The position numbers and the translations under genes are program-made. The notes beneath the pieces were generated by a model. That model saw nothing but the letters and a program-made list of their open reading frames with translations, was not told where the DNA came from and ran no database searches. Shown here in pieces: positions 26,845 to 35,050 of a DNA stretch of 64,000 bases; the stretch's first letter is position 1; each line of letters opens with the position of its first letter. Location of the stretch: contig NZ_JBHULV010000017.1 of the NCBI RefSeq assembly GCF_042684645.1, positions 4,314 through 68,313 on the forward strand, read 5' to 3'. The stretch is from Pseudopedobacter alpinus (GTDB lineage: Bacteria > Bacteroidota > Bacteroidia > Sphingobacteriales > Sphingobacteriaceae).

Positions 26845-27920
26845 TGATTAAACGCCTTTTTATTGTTTGTTTTCTTGGTTTACCAATTGTGTTAAAAGCA
26901 CAAACAAGAAAATATTCTAACGAATTTTTACAGATAGGTATAGGTTCAAGGGCATTTGGAATGGCTGGCTCTGTTGTAGCATCTACAAATGATGTTACTT
27001 CTGGGTATTGGAATCCAGCTGGGTTAATGAATATGAAATCTCAAAGTCAAGCCAGCTTAATGCATTCAGAATATTTTTCTGGTGTTGCTAAATATGATTA
27101 TGCTGGTTTTTCTACATTTATTGCTGATAATACTGCTGTAATTGCAGCATCTTTAATTCGTTTTGGGGTTGACGATATACCAGACACCTCTGAATTAATA
27201 GATGCAGATGGCAACATTAATTACGACCGTGTAAAGTCTTTTTCTGCTGCAGATTATGCTTTTTTGTTTAGTTATGCCAGAAGCAAAAGAAAAAAAGATG
27301 AAAATGGTTTAAGCTACGGTGCAAATGTTAAAGTAATACATAGAAAAGTTGGAGAGTACGGAAAATCGTGGGGATTTGGTATTGATATTGGCGCACAATA
27401 CAGATTAAATAAATTTACTTTTGCAGCAGTTGGTAGAGATATTACCACAACTTTTAATGCCTGGAGTTATAATCCTGACAAGTTTTCTAGCATTTATACT
27501 GCTACTGGCAATGATATACCAAATAACTCAACTGAAACTACATTACCTCGTATTGTTTTAGGTTTGGCTTATGATACAAACATTAACGATAAATTTGGAA
27601 TAACCGCGGAGACAAACATTAATTTAACTACTGATGGAAGAAGAAATGTTCTTGTATCAGCTAACCCTGTTAGTGTTGACCCAACTATTGGGATTGAAGC
27701 TAACTTCAAAAAACTTATTTTTTTACGTAGTGGAGTTGGAAATATTCAAAAAACAACTGATTTTAATGGAACACAACAGTTCGTTTTTCAACCTAATTTA
27801 GGATTAGGTTTAAAAATAAAAAACTTTTCTATTGATTATGCACTAACCAATATAGGTAACCAAAGTGATGGCCTTTATAGTAATGTTTTTTCGGTAAGAT
27901 TAGACTTCGATAAAAAATAA
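26844..27920 (+). CDS. porV2: PorV2-like outer-membrane protein of the type IX secretion family
   Basis: The 358-residue outer-membrane barrel has signal peptide MIKRLFIVCFLGLPIVLKA. The PorV/PorQ-family start is LQIGIGSRAFGMAGSVVAS, followed by DVTSGYWNPAGLMNM, the FadL-like plug region. The chain ends in NVFSVRLDFDKK. PorV shuttles cargo from the T9SS translocon to the surface attachment complex; this branch is usually annotated PorV2 and its precise role is less clear. It is translationally coupled to the AcpH-like gene. Confidence 0.85.
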   Translation: MIKRLFIVCFLGLPIVLKAQTRKYSNEFLQIGIGSRAFGMAGSVVASTNDVTSGYWNPAGLMNMKSQSQASLMHSEYFSGVAKYDYAGFSTFIADNTAVIAASLIRFGVDDIPDTSELIDADGNINYDRVKSFSAADYAFLFSYARSKRKKDENGLSYGANVKVIHRKVGEYGKSWGFGIDIGAQYRLNKFTFAAVGRDITTTFNAWSYNPDKFSSIYTATGNDIPNNSTETTLPRIVLGLAYDTNINDKFGITAETNINLTTDGRRNVLVSANPVSVDPTIGIEANFKKLIFLRSGVGNIQKTTDFNGTQQFVFQPNLGLGLKIKNFSIDYALTNIGNQSDGLYSNVFSVRLDFDKK

Positions 27921-27938
27921 TTTACCATTTCTTAAAAC

Positions 27939-27972
27939 AAAAAAGGAGTTTGAAATCAAACTCCTTTTTTGT
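27939..27972. terminator. Bidirectional terminator
   Basis: Near-loopless 15-bp stem AAAAAAGGAGTTTGA (27939-27953) with TCAAACTCCTTTTTT (27956-27970) between convergent genes. Confidence 0.88.
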
Positions 27973-27976
27973 TTTT

Positions 27977-29443
27977 TTATAAACTAGCCATAAAAGGTTT
28001 AAACTTAGGGGATAATAATTTATCGTACCCATAAACATCTTTAGAACTTATTAAATTCCCGTCATCATCTGTCCAAGCGGTATAGTATGATATAAATACA
28101 GGTATTTTATCTTTAACCATTACCCATCTTGCGTCAACTTTTTGACCTTTTATTACGGTCTCAGTTTCTTTTAAAATTCTATCTGATTTAGCTTTATCAT
28201 TTAATAAAAAAGCAGCTAAATCCATAGGTTTTTCAACCCTCACACAACCATGGCTAACCGCCCTCATATCTTGTTTAAACATAGCTTTAGCTGGAGTATC
28301 GTGTAAATAAATGGCGTAAGGATTATGGAAAATAAATTTTATTTGCCCTAGAGAGTTATCAGCTCCAGGATTTTGTTTAAAAGAATACTCACTAATGTTA
28401 ACGTTGCTCCAATCTACGTTAGAAGCTTCTATCAATTCGCCATTCTTATAAGCAACCATATTTTTTGCTTCTAAATAGTATGGGTCTTTTTGTAAAGCAC
28501 CTAATATCTCTGTACTTGCAATACTTTCTGGTATGTTCCAAACAGGGTTCACCTGCATTCTATCAATCATTCCACTTAAAATTGGAGTTTCATGCCCTCC
28601 TACTTTACCAACGCAAACTTTCATCTGCAAATTGGTAGTATTATCTTCTATCAATCTTAATTTATACTCAGGAATATTTACTAAGAGATATTTACCTTTG
28701 TATTCTTGAATTGGCCAACGAAGTCTTTCCAATGATAAATAAACTTTTTCTCTGTCTTCTGTAGATAATTTTGCAGTATTTTCAGATTTGTCATCGTTTA
28801 TTAATAAATTCATTAAACGCTGGTAGTAACCATTTTTTGGCTGTATGCTCTCTAAAAATTTCACTAAATCTATTTGGTCTAAAGCTTGTTTAGCTTCAAT
28901 AATAGCAGGCCGCTTTACACTTACATAGTATCTACTTAAGACTGTTTTGGGATTAACAGCACCGTATTTTAAAATACCTGCATAATTAATTAAACCATCT
29001 GCACTATATAGTTCAAGTTGTGCTAACAGCGGATAACTATCTTCAACTTTTTTAAACTTTTTGGTTTTAACTTGGTTTAGTAAATCAGTTATTTTATCTG
29101 CATGAAAGTAATCAGGATTTAAACCATGAAACCTTGAATTTAATAGGCTTTCTTGTAATTTATCTAAACCACCATTAATTAAAAAACCTCCTAATAATGT
29201 TAAGCCTTTATCTTCCTCCTTATAAATTTTACTAATCCAAATAGGGTCATGTAGTTGAGGTTTTATTTTTTTAAATTCTGCCTTAAAAACCTCGTTGTAA
29301 GCTGTTGTATCAAAATCTTTGTACTTTTTGCTTTTAAAAGCCTTGGCTAAGTCTCTACCAAACTCCTCATGTCTGCCCTTATTACAGGACACAATTATAA
29401 AAGAAGATAAAATAAAAAATGTAAGTATGTGTTTAAAATTCAT
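27977..29443 (-). CDS. L,D-transpeptidase lipoprotein (YcbB/LdtD-like)
   Basis: The 488-residue lipoprotein has a lipobox Cys at about residue 20 (FIIVSC). It would cross-link peptidoglycan stem peptides by 3-3 links, or attach proteins, in the periplasm. A scaffold domain (FHGLNPDYFHADKITDLLNQ) precedes the YkuD catalytic domain. That domain has LLVNIPEYKLRLIED, YLHDTPAKAMF and the catalytic AVSHGCVRVEKP with the nucleophile at C400. The chain ends with a conserved YYTAWTDDDGNL. Length and layout match the large YcbB-type enzymes. Confidence 0.92.
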   Translation of the reverse strand: MNFKHILTFFILSSFIIVSCNKGRHEEFGRDLAKAFKSKKYKDFDTTAYNEVFKAEFKKIKPQLHDPIWISKIYKEEDKGLTLLGGFLINGGLDKLQESLLNSRFHGLNPDYFHADKITDLLNQVKTKKFKKVEDSYPLLAQLELYSADGLINYAGILKYGAVNPKTVLSRYYVSVKRPAIIEAKQALDQIDLVKFLESIQPKNGYYQRLMNLLINDDKSENTAKLSTEDREKVYLSLERLRWPIQEYKGKYLLVNIPEYKLRLIEDNTTNLQMKVCVGKVGGHETPILSGMIDRMQVNPVWNIPESIASTEILGALQKDPYYLEAKNMVAYKNGELIEASNVDWSNVNISEYSFKQNPGADNSLGQIKFIFHNPYAIYLHDTPAKAMFKQDMRAVSHGCVRVEKPMDLAAFLLNDKAKSDRILKETETVIKGQKVDARWVMVKDKIPVFISYYTAWTDDDGNLISSKDVYGYDKLLSPKFKPFMASL

Positions 29444-29616
29444 GTTATAATATTTTATTGCTACTTAACCAATATTGATGCCTAATTTTTGAGTATCAGC
29501 GTAATGAATATATCATATTTATGATTTCTTTAGTTATTGAAATATTTTTTAATAAATTAGAAGAGTACAATTTAAATAGGTACACATTTTGAGATAATAG
29601 CACTAAACTTATTATT

Positions 29617-29928
29617 ATGATTATTCAAGTAAATACAGACAACCACATTGAGGGTACAGAATTGTTAAACAATTACGTTACAACTTTATTTAACGAAAAA
29701 CTACAACGTTTTGACAGCCATTTAACTCGTATTGAAGTACACTTAAGTGATGAAAATGCTGGTAAATCTGGTGCAGACGATAAAAGATGTAATATTGAAG
29801 CAAGATTGGAAGGTATTGATCCTATTTTTGCAAGTGCGCTTTCTGATGATATATCTAAGGCAATACATGATTGTTTATTGAAAATTAAACGTGGTATTGA
29901 GCACCATTTAGATAAAGTTAAAAACTAG
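29617..29928 (+). CDS. hpf: HPF/RaiA family ribosome-associated protein
   Basis: The 103-residue protein matches the short ribosome hibernation factor fold (beta-alpha-beta-beta-beta-alpha). It has LTRIEVHLSDENAGKSGADD, KRCNIEARLEGIDPI, and a closing helix AIHDCLLKIKRGIEHHLDK. Such proteins bind the 30S decoding centre in stationary phase. The long C-terminal dimerisation domain of HPF-long is absent. A terminator follows. Confidence 0.75.
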   Translation: MIIQVNTDNHIEGTELLNNYVTTLFNEKLQRFDSHLTRIEVHLSDENAGKSGADDKRCNIEARLEGIDPIFASALSDDISKAIHDCLLKIKRGIEHHLDKVKN

Positions 29929-29944
29929 ATCATAAATATTTGAT

Positions 29945-29977
29945 AAAGAGGGGATTTGAGAAAATCTCCTCTTTTGT
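29945..29977 (+). terminator. Terminator after the HPF-like gene
   Basis: AAAGAGGGGATTT (29945-29957) pairs with AAATCTCCTCTTT (29962-29974) with one GU pair, followed by T residues. Confidence 0.75.
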
Positions 29978-30075
29978 TTAAACCCTTTTCACAACACCTA
30001 CATATCAGCATACTAACAATTGTTAATAAAAAGCTAAATGTTAATATAAATTACTAAATATATTCGCTTCATATT

Positions 30076-30324
30076 ATGCCAATATTACTACGTATTAACC
30101 ACCAAAAAAGAGACGTTATTTTTCAGGTTTTAACCGAAAAACCATCTACCCAAGCACAACTAGAAGTTTTTTTAGGTGGTAAAACGTATTTTTTTGAAAA
30201 GCAGATGAATAATTGGGAATTGAGTAAAAATCAAGATGTAGAAATAAACGATACTGCTCTTTTTGAGGCAATTGCTAAAGCTTTAGCTTTACGTTTTAGA
30301 ATAAGTACCTCTGTACATGTATAG
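30076..30324 (+). CDS. Small hypothetical protein
   Basis: The 82-residue protein has no family that I recognise. It alternates strands with a helix at the end (LFEAIAKALALRFRISTS) and has no signal peptide. It has its own short upstream region after the HPF terminator and is convergent with the DUF2721 gene. Confidence 0.55.
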   Translation: MPILLRINHQKRDVIFQVLTEKPSTQAQLEVFLGGKTYFFEKQMNNWELSKNQDVEINDTALFEAIAKALALRFRISTSVHV

Positions 30325-30382
30325 TTAATTTATTATAAAATCTTAAAGAATTAGGTCTGCTACATCAGTCTCAAGGCAATAA

Positions 30383-30817
30383 TTATTTCCCAATATATTT
30401 TTTAATTGACCTTTCAGCAATATCAATTTCTTTTTTTAAACTAAACAATTCCATTTTAAGCGCATTTGCAGATAGTTGTATCTCTATAAAAGATAAATAT
30501 AAGGAGACCATTAAAAGTAAAAGGCTAGAACCGAAAACATATTGTGCTAATGAAATTTGCTGGTAGTACATTAAAAACATACAAAGCACACAAAAGAAGA
30601 AGCTAATTATACCACAAGCTTGCATATTTCTAATCAAATAAATTCTTTTTCTTAGGTTAGCCATTTGCGCTAATAGGTTATCATCTTTATTTTGCAAATA
30701 TTGCGTTTTCATAGTTCGCACCAAACTTGCTAATGCTAAAAAACGATTGGTATAAGCTAACAGTAATAAAGAAATTGCCGAAAAAAGCAATGCTGGGGTG
30801 GTTAAAGTAAACTCCAT
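30383..30817 (-). CDS. DUF2721 membrane protein
   Basis: The 144-residue inner-membrane protein has a hydrophobic start (TTPALLFSAISLLLLAYTNR), a cytoplasmic helix LRKRIYLIRNMQACGIIS, two central helices (FCVLCMFLMYY and FGSSLLLLMVSLYLSFI) and a C-terminal ALKMELFSLKKEID, matching DUF2721. Function is unknown. Its ATG directly abuts the stop codon of the Gre-like gene, so the two are one operon. Confidence 0.8.
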   Translation of the reverse strand: MEFTLTTPALLFSAISLLLLAYTNRFLALASLVRTMKTQYLQNKDDNLLAQMANLRKRIYLIRNMQACGIISFFFCVLCMFLMYYQQISLAQYVFGSSLLLLMVSLYLSFIEIQLSANALKMELFSLKKEIDIAERSIKKYIGK

Positions 30818-31285
30818 TTAATACACATTTAAAATATTAACCTGTTTTTTATTGATTTCAATTTGCTCGTTATTTGATTTACCCATTAACAGTTGTGCTA
30901 TTGGTGCTGCTTCTGAAATAACAAAACAAGAGAATTCTTTCAACTTTAACTCCCCAAAACTTGCCGCTATTAAAAAATTACCAATGCTAGTTTCCACTAA
31001 ACTACCCTTGGTTATATGAGATGATTGTTGAACCGTTTTCGAACTTTTCAACATAAATAGTTGCTGCTTATTAATACTTATTTGTTGTTCTAACCTGTTA
31101 ATCTCTTGTTGCATCATTTCTCTACTTGTTTCGTATTTATCGCCCATGCTGCTTTTAGAATCATTTGCAATACCTAATCTTAATTGCACTACATCAGTTT
31201 GTAATTCTTCAACCTTGGTATTTAATACTATATCACATTTTTCAAACACTTGTTGTTTTATGCTTAACCAGTCTGTTTCAATCAT
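30818..31285 (-). CDS. GreA/GreB-like protein
   Basis: The 155-residue protein has an N-terminal coiled coil (about 15-90) and a C-terminal domain resembling the GreA/GreB FKBP-like fold: GSLVETSIGNFLIAASFGEL then SEAAPIAQLLMGK. GreA and GreB rescue backtracked RNA polymerase through acidic residues at the coiled-coil tip. The tip here (GIANDSKSSMGDKYETSREM) is only mildly acidic, so cleavage activity is uncertain. It is cotranscribed with the DUF2721 gene. Confidence 0.65.
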   Translation of the reverse strand: MIETDWLSIKQQVFEKCDIVLNTKVEELQTDVVQLRLGIANDSKSSMGDKYETSREMMQQEINRLEQQISINKQQLFMLKSSKTVQQSSHITKGSLVETSIGNFLIAASFGELKLKEFSCFVISEAAPIAQLLMGKSNNEQIEINKKQVNILNVY

Positions 31286-31302
31286 TGTTTAATTTTATGT
31301 TT

Positions 31303-31854
31303 TTATTTTGAATTGATGCGTTTTAATAATCTTTTAGACCTTGATTTTAAAGCAGGCGAATTTGTAACTAACTTTTTTTCCAAAATCACTTTTAATTCTT
31401 CTAACACCCAATTTTCTTTTTTGCTGAAATCAAAAACCAAATCGAGTGCATTACATTGTACTGCCAAAGGAGTTTTTGGGTCTAATAACCAATCAAACGT
31501 TGCTGTCAAAGATTTTTCTAATAAGTCTGCATTAAAATTTTGTTCATTAAGTCTATTAGTTTTATACAACATCATCATTATTTTGGTAAAATGCCTTTTA
31601 ACACTTAAATTTTTTATTTGCGGATAAGCGTTTAAAAATTGAGGAACAACTTCTTCAAAGACATTTACTGTAGAATCGGCAACATTTTCTAAAACCCACG
31701 ATGCTCTAAATGCAATTTGTTGGTGCTGATACAAGCATAATGAAAACAAATCGTTTATGCTAATTTCTCTGTTTAAGGTTAAAGCAGTCAATTTTTTTAC
31801 ATCCTCTAAATTTATTTTTTTACTGAATTTGTTGGCTAAAGTTTCAACATCCAT
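31303..31854 (-). CDS. HEAT-like helical repeat protein, hypothetical
   Basis: The 183-residue all-helical protein has alternating amphipathic helices that suggest HEAT-type repeats (HQQIAFRASWVLENVADSTV and VPQFLNAYPQIKNLSVKRHF). It has no catalytic motif, membrane helix or signal peptide. It is 17 bases upstream of the Gre-like gene and probably heads a three-gene operon. Confidence 0.65.
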   Translation of the reverse strand: MDVETLANKFSKKINLEDVKKLTALTLNREISINDLFSLCLYQHQQIAFRASWVLENVADSTVNVFEEVVPQFLNAYPQIKNLSVKRHFTKIMMMLYKTNRLNEQNFNADLLEKSLTATFDWLLDPKTPLAVQCNALDLVFDFSKKENWVLEELKVILEKKLVTNSPALKSRSKRLLKRINSK

Positions 31855-32093
31855 TAGTGTAATTTTTTTTATGAATTTGAAAACAAAACATATATATTTC
31901 TGTTATAAATTTAAAGATTTTCTATCCGCAAATCAATAAGTTAAATGAAACGGATTAAAGATTAAATTATTTGCATTGATATTAAGTAGGTTAGCAAAGT
32001 ATAATAAAAAAAAACATGAAATCATTTGCACACATTACTATTAACGCTATCTTTGCACAACTTTAGAAAATCGATATGATTAATTAAAGTAAT

Positions 32094-32166
32094 GATTCCT
32101 TAGCTCAGCTGGTAGAGCATTACACTTTTAATGTAGTGGTCCTGGGTTCGAATCCCAGAGGGATCA
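32094..32166 (+). tRNA. tRNA-Lys (TTT), copy 1, CCA encoded
   Basis: The 73-nt cloverleaf folds fully. The acceptor stem is GATTCCT/AGGGATC, the D arm is GCTC-AGCTGGTA-GAGC, and the anticodon loop is CTTTTAA with anticodon TTT. The T arm is CTGGG-TTCGAAT-CCCAG, with discriminator A. A genomic CCA follows at 32167-32169. Confidence 0.97.
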
Positions 32167-32180
32167 CCAGTATTTTACAG

Positions 32181-32205
32181 AGCATCTGCAAGAGATGCTT
32201 TTTTT
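32181..32205 (+). terminator. Terminator between the two tRNA-Lys genes
   Basis: AGCATCT (32181-32187) pairs with AGATGCT (32193-32199), followed by a T run. Confidence 0.7.
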
Positions 32206-32222
32206 ATCATCTTATTTAAACT

Positions 32223-32295
32223 GATTCCTTAGCTCAGCTGGTAGAGCATTACACTTTTAATGTAGTGGTCCTGGGTTCGAATCCCAGAGGGATCA
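32223..32295 (+). tRNA. tRNA-Lys (TTT), copy 2, no encoded CCA
   Basis: Identical in all 73 nt to the first copy, with a 56-nt gap. The bases after the discriminator are CAA, so CCA must be added by tRNA nucleotidyltransferase. Confidence 0.97.
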
Positions 32296-32320
32296 CAATA
32301 GATGATGATTAAATACAACG

Positions 32321-32351
32321 AAAAAGCCACCCAAAAGGTGGCTTTTTTTGT
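32321..32351 (+). terminator. Terminator after tRNA-Lys copy 2
   Basis: AAAAAGCCACC pairs with GGTGGCTTTTT over a short loop and runs into further T residues. Confidence 0.85.
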
Positions 32352-32537
32352 TTAAAAGAAATTGAAAACTTTTAGAAAGGTTTTTTAAAATGAATAACCA
32401 ATTGATACCTTACCAGAATCGTTTTTTAAATTATTGCCCGTACTCAAAACACGGATCAAGCGTAAAATCCTGCTCAAGTTGTTTATCAATAAACAGACCT
32501 CTCCGCCATTTCAATATTTATAAATTCACAAAATATA

Positions 32538-35036
32538 TCAAAGCAATTTTATCTTTATACTAGCTTGGTTTAACCATGGTGCGGTAAAACGTACATCTAT
32601 TTCTTCGCCTGGTTTTCCATTAGTCTGTATATAAACAATCATTTTACCATGATAAACACGTAGTTTATGATCTCTATAGTCGGCCATATCTGAATTATTT
32701 CCTGCTTCCATACCCAGTAAACGAGCATTTCCAACAATCTCACAGGTAACTTCATCGTCTGCCAAAACTACAGGAATGCCATCTTCGTCAACGATTTGAA
32801 GCTCTAACTGTGCCACACCATCTTTAGCCTTTAGCTGTAATTCATCACCTTGTGCTATTTTAATAGCCTGTTGTCTTTTGCTAGACTGTATATGGTGGCG
32901 AACTATTTCTTTCCCGTCTTTATTCATCCCCACAACTTCAAGTTTGCCTGCCGCGTATGGTATATCCCAGTAAATGATGCCATTTTTTTGATCATAAGGT
33001 TTAGTTTGACCTACAATTTCACCATTAAGCTCTAGTCTTGCTGTTTCTGCATTTGTATAACAAACTATCCTAATCAGCTGACCATTTCTATAGTTCCAAA
33101 TTGGCCATGCATCCATAGAAGGTGCACTTTCTTTTTGCTGGCCTTGTTCTGCTTCTAAAACAGACCATACATCTGTTGCAACAGCCCCTGTTGTAAGTGG
33201 GTAGCTTCCCAAATAAGCGATAGGTTTATCTAACCAAAGCGATTGACGGAAATAGCCACGTGGTTTAATAAACCCTGCAAAATCTAAAAGTCCCGAATAA
33301 AAGCCACGTGATGGCCAACGTCCTGATTCGCCCAGGTAGTCTATGCCCGTCCACAGAAATTGTCCAAAAATATGTTCATTTTCACTTACTGCTTTCCATG
33401 CACTAAAGTCATGGCGGTTTTCACTACCGAAAATAACACGTTTTGGGTATTTTTTATGATCCTGCTGATAGCGGCTTTCTGTATAGTTATATCCTGCAAT
33501 ATCTAAAGCGTCTGGATATTCGGTTTCATTAGACATGGCAACACCAGCCAAACCAGCAGTTACTGGCCTACTTGTATCGTATTTTCTAACTACAGCAGCT
33601 AATTTTTTGGCAATATCGCCTAAGCGCTCAGCATTAGGAGCATCCTTTTTATATCCTCCAAATATAGGCTGGGTAAAGCCACCTTCTTTGCTGCCTGCAA
33701 GTACCGGATGCGAATATGGATCGTTAGGATAATCAACTTCATTACCGATGCTCCATGCGAATATTGAAATATGATTGCGATCTCTTTTAACCATGTCTGC
33801 AAGATCTCTTTCGCCCCATTCCTTAAAAAAATCGTATGATCCCTGGAAACCTGGAGTTCCCACATTCCACCCCTCAATCCATTTACGTTTGGCAAATTCC
33901 CATTCATCAAATGCTTCATTCATTACCAAAATACCCAATTCATCACATAGTTCATATAAAGAAGTAGCTTGAGGGTTATGGCTTGTTCTGATGGCATTAA
34001 CTCCAAGAGATTTTAACGTCAACAATCTACGACGCCACACTTCTGGATACATCTCTGCTCCCAAAACTCCTGAATCATGATGCAGGCAGACTCCTTTAAC
34101 TTTCATCTGCTTTCCATTAAGTGAAAAACCGCTATCTGCATTAAAGCTAATACTTCTGAAACCTGTTGTTACGGTAGATTGATCGATGATTTTTTTGTCT
34201 TCATATACAGTGGTACGCAGTAGGTAAAGGTTAGGGCGATCCACACTCCATAACTTTGGATTGTTTACAGTAAGGTCTGTTCTGATTTGATTCTTAGCGC
34301 CTGATGGGATGTTAAGCTGATTACTTTTTTTTGCTACCACCACACCTTCTTTATCCATAAGTTCTTGAATTATGGAAAGCTTGGCATTCTTCGGTAAATC
34401 ATTTTTTAGCTCGGTTTGCACATGGAGCACTCCTGTATTGCCTTTTAATTCTGGATAAGCGTATACACCCCATTGCTCTAAGTGAATTGGATTAGCTTTT
34501 ACCAACCACACATCTCGGTAAATTCCAGAGCCAGTATACCAGCGAGAGTCGGCATCCTGGGTATGGTCTACCCTAACTACAATCTGATTTTCTTCCCCAA
34601 ACTTAACAAAAGGTGTAATCTCGTAACTAAAAGAAATATAGCCATTAGGTCGTTTGCCCAAAGATTGCCCATTAACGAAAACCTCACTACGGTTGTATAT
34701 CCCCTCAAAATAGAGGTATATTTTTTTTCCTTGATCATTATTTGGTATCATTAATTTTTTTTGATACCAGCCCAAGCCACCAGGAAGATAACCCGATGCA
34801 CTCGCCAATGAAGGGCTCAAAGGCTGTTTAACGCTCCAATCATGAGGTAATTGAACCCGCCTCCAAGATCTGTCATTATCTTTAAAGGATATTTTTTCAT
34901 CAATGGCACCTAAATGGAAACGCCAATTATCATTTATCTTTTCAGCCAAGCCAAATCCTGGCTGACTAAAAAGATTAAAACTGTTCAACAAATTCAGCGC
35001 AAGTACAAGTATAGTGTATTTCGTCAATCGCAACAT
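32538..35036 (-). CDS. GH2 beta-galactosidase/beta-glucuronidase-type glycoside hydrolase
   Basis: The 832-residue secreted enzyme has a signal peptide (residues 1-25). Sandwich domain SWRRVQLPHDWSVKQPLSPS and GRYG-like VFVNGQSLGKRPNGYIS lead into the TIM barrel. The predicted acid/base is E433 in AWSIGNEVDYP and the nucleophile is E539 in IFGSENRHDFS. C-terminal beta domains (about 660-832) resemble DUF4982 and GH2 domain 5. GH2 covers beta-galactosidase, glucuronidase, mannosidase and arabinosidase, so the sugar is not fixed by sequence. It is the last gene of the run from susC, 14 bases after the GH43 stop. Confidence 0.9.
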   Translation of the reverse strand: MLRLTKYTILVLALNLLNSFNLFSQPGFGLAEKINDNWRFHLGAIDEKISFKDNDRSWRRVQLPHDWSVKQPLSPSLASASGYLPGGLGWYQKKLMIPNNDQGKKIYLYFEGIYNRSEVFVNGQSLGKRPNGYISFSYEITPFVKFGEENQIVVRVDHTQDADSRWYTGSGIYRDVWLVKANPIHLEQWGVYAYPELKGNTGVLHVQTELKNDLPKNAKLSIIQELMDKEGVVVAKKSNQLNIPSGAKNQIRTDLTVNNPKLWSVDRPNLYLLRTTVYEDKKIIDQSTVTTGFRSISFNADSGFSLNGKQMKVKGVCLHHDSGVLGAEMYPEVWRRRLLTLKSLGVNAIRTSHNPQATSLYELCDELGILVMNEAFDEWEFAKRKWIEGWNVGTPGFQGSYDFFKEWGERDLADMVKRDRNHISIFAWSIGNEVDYPNDPYSHPVLAGSKEGGFTQPIFGGYKKDAPNAERLGDIAKKLAAVVRKYDTSRPVTAGLAGVAMSNETEYPDALDIAGYNYTESRYQQDHKKYPKRVIFGSENRHDFSAWKAVSENEHIFGQFLWTGIDYLGESGRWPSRGFYSGLLDFAGFIKPRGYFRQSLWLDKPIAYLGSYPLTTGAVATDVWSVLEAEQGQQKESAPSMDAWPIWNYRNGQLIRIVCYTNAETARLELNGEIVGQTKPYDQKNGIIYWDIPYAAGKLEVVGMNKDGKEIVRHHIQSSKRQQAIKIAQGDELQLKAKDGVAQLELQIVDEDGIPVVLADDEVTCEIVGNARLLGMEAGNNSDMADYRDHKLRVYHGKMIVYIQTNGKPGEEIDVRFTAPWLNQASIKIKLL

Positions 35037-35050
35037 AGGGATAAGTATTA

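Noticed and set aside
29617..29928. CRISPR, prophage or defence island signals in the window
   Set aside because: No spaced direct repeats, Cas genes, integrase, phage structural genes or restriction genes were seen; only the RES/Xre pair is of that kind.
32223..32295. Second tRNA-Lys as a pseudogene
   Set aside because: All stems and loops are intact and identical to copy 1; only the CCA is missing, which is normal for many bacteria.
32390..32570. 57-residue plus-strand ORF beginning at the ATG near 32390 between tRNA-Lys and GH2
   Set aside because: No recognisable family, irregular composition, and it runs into the GH2 3' end; treated as chance ORF.
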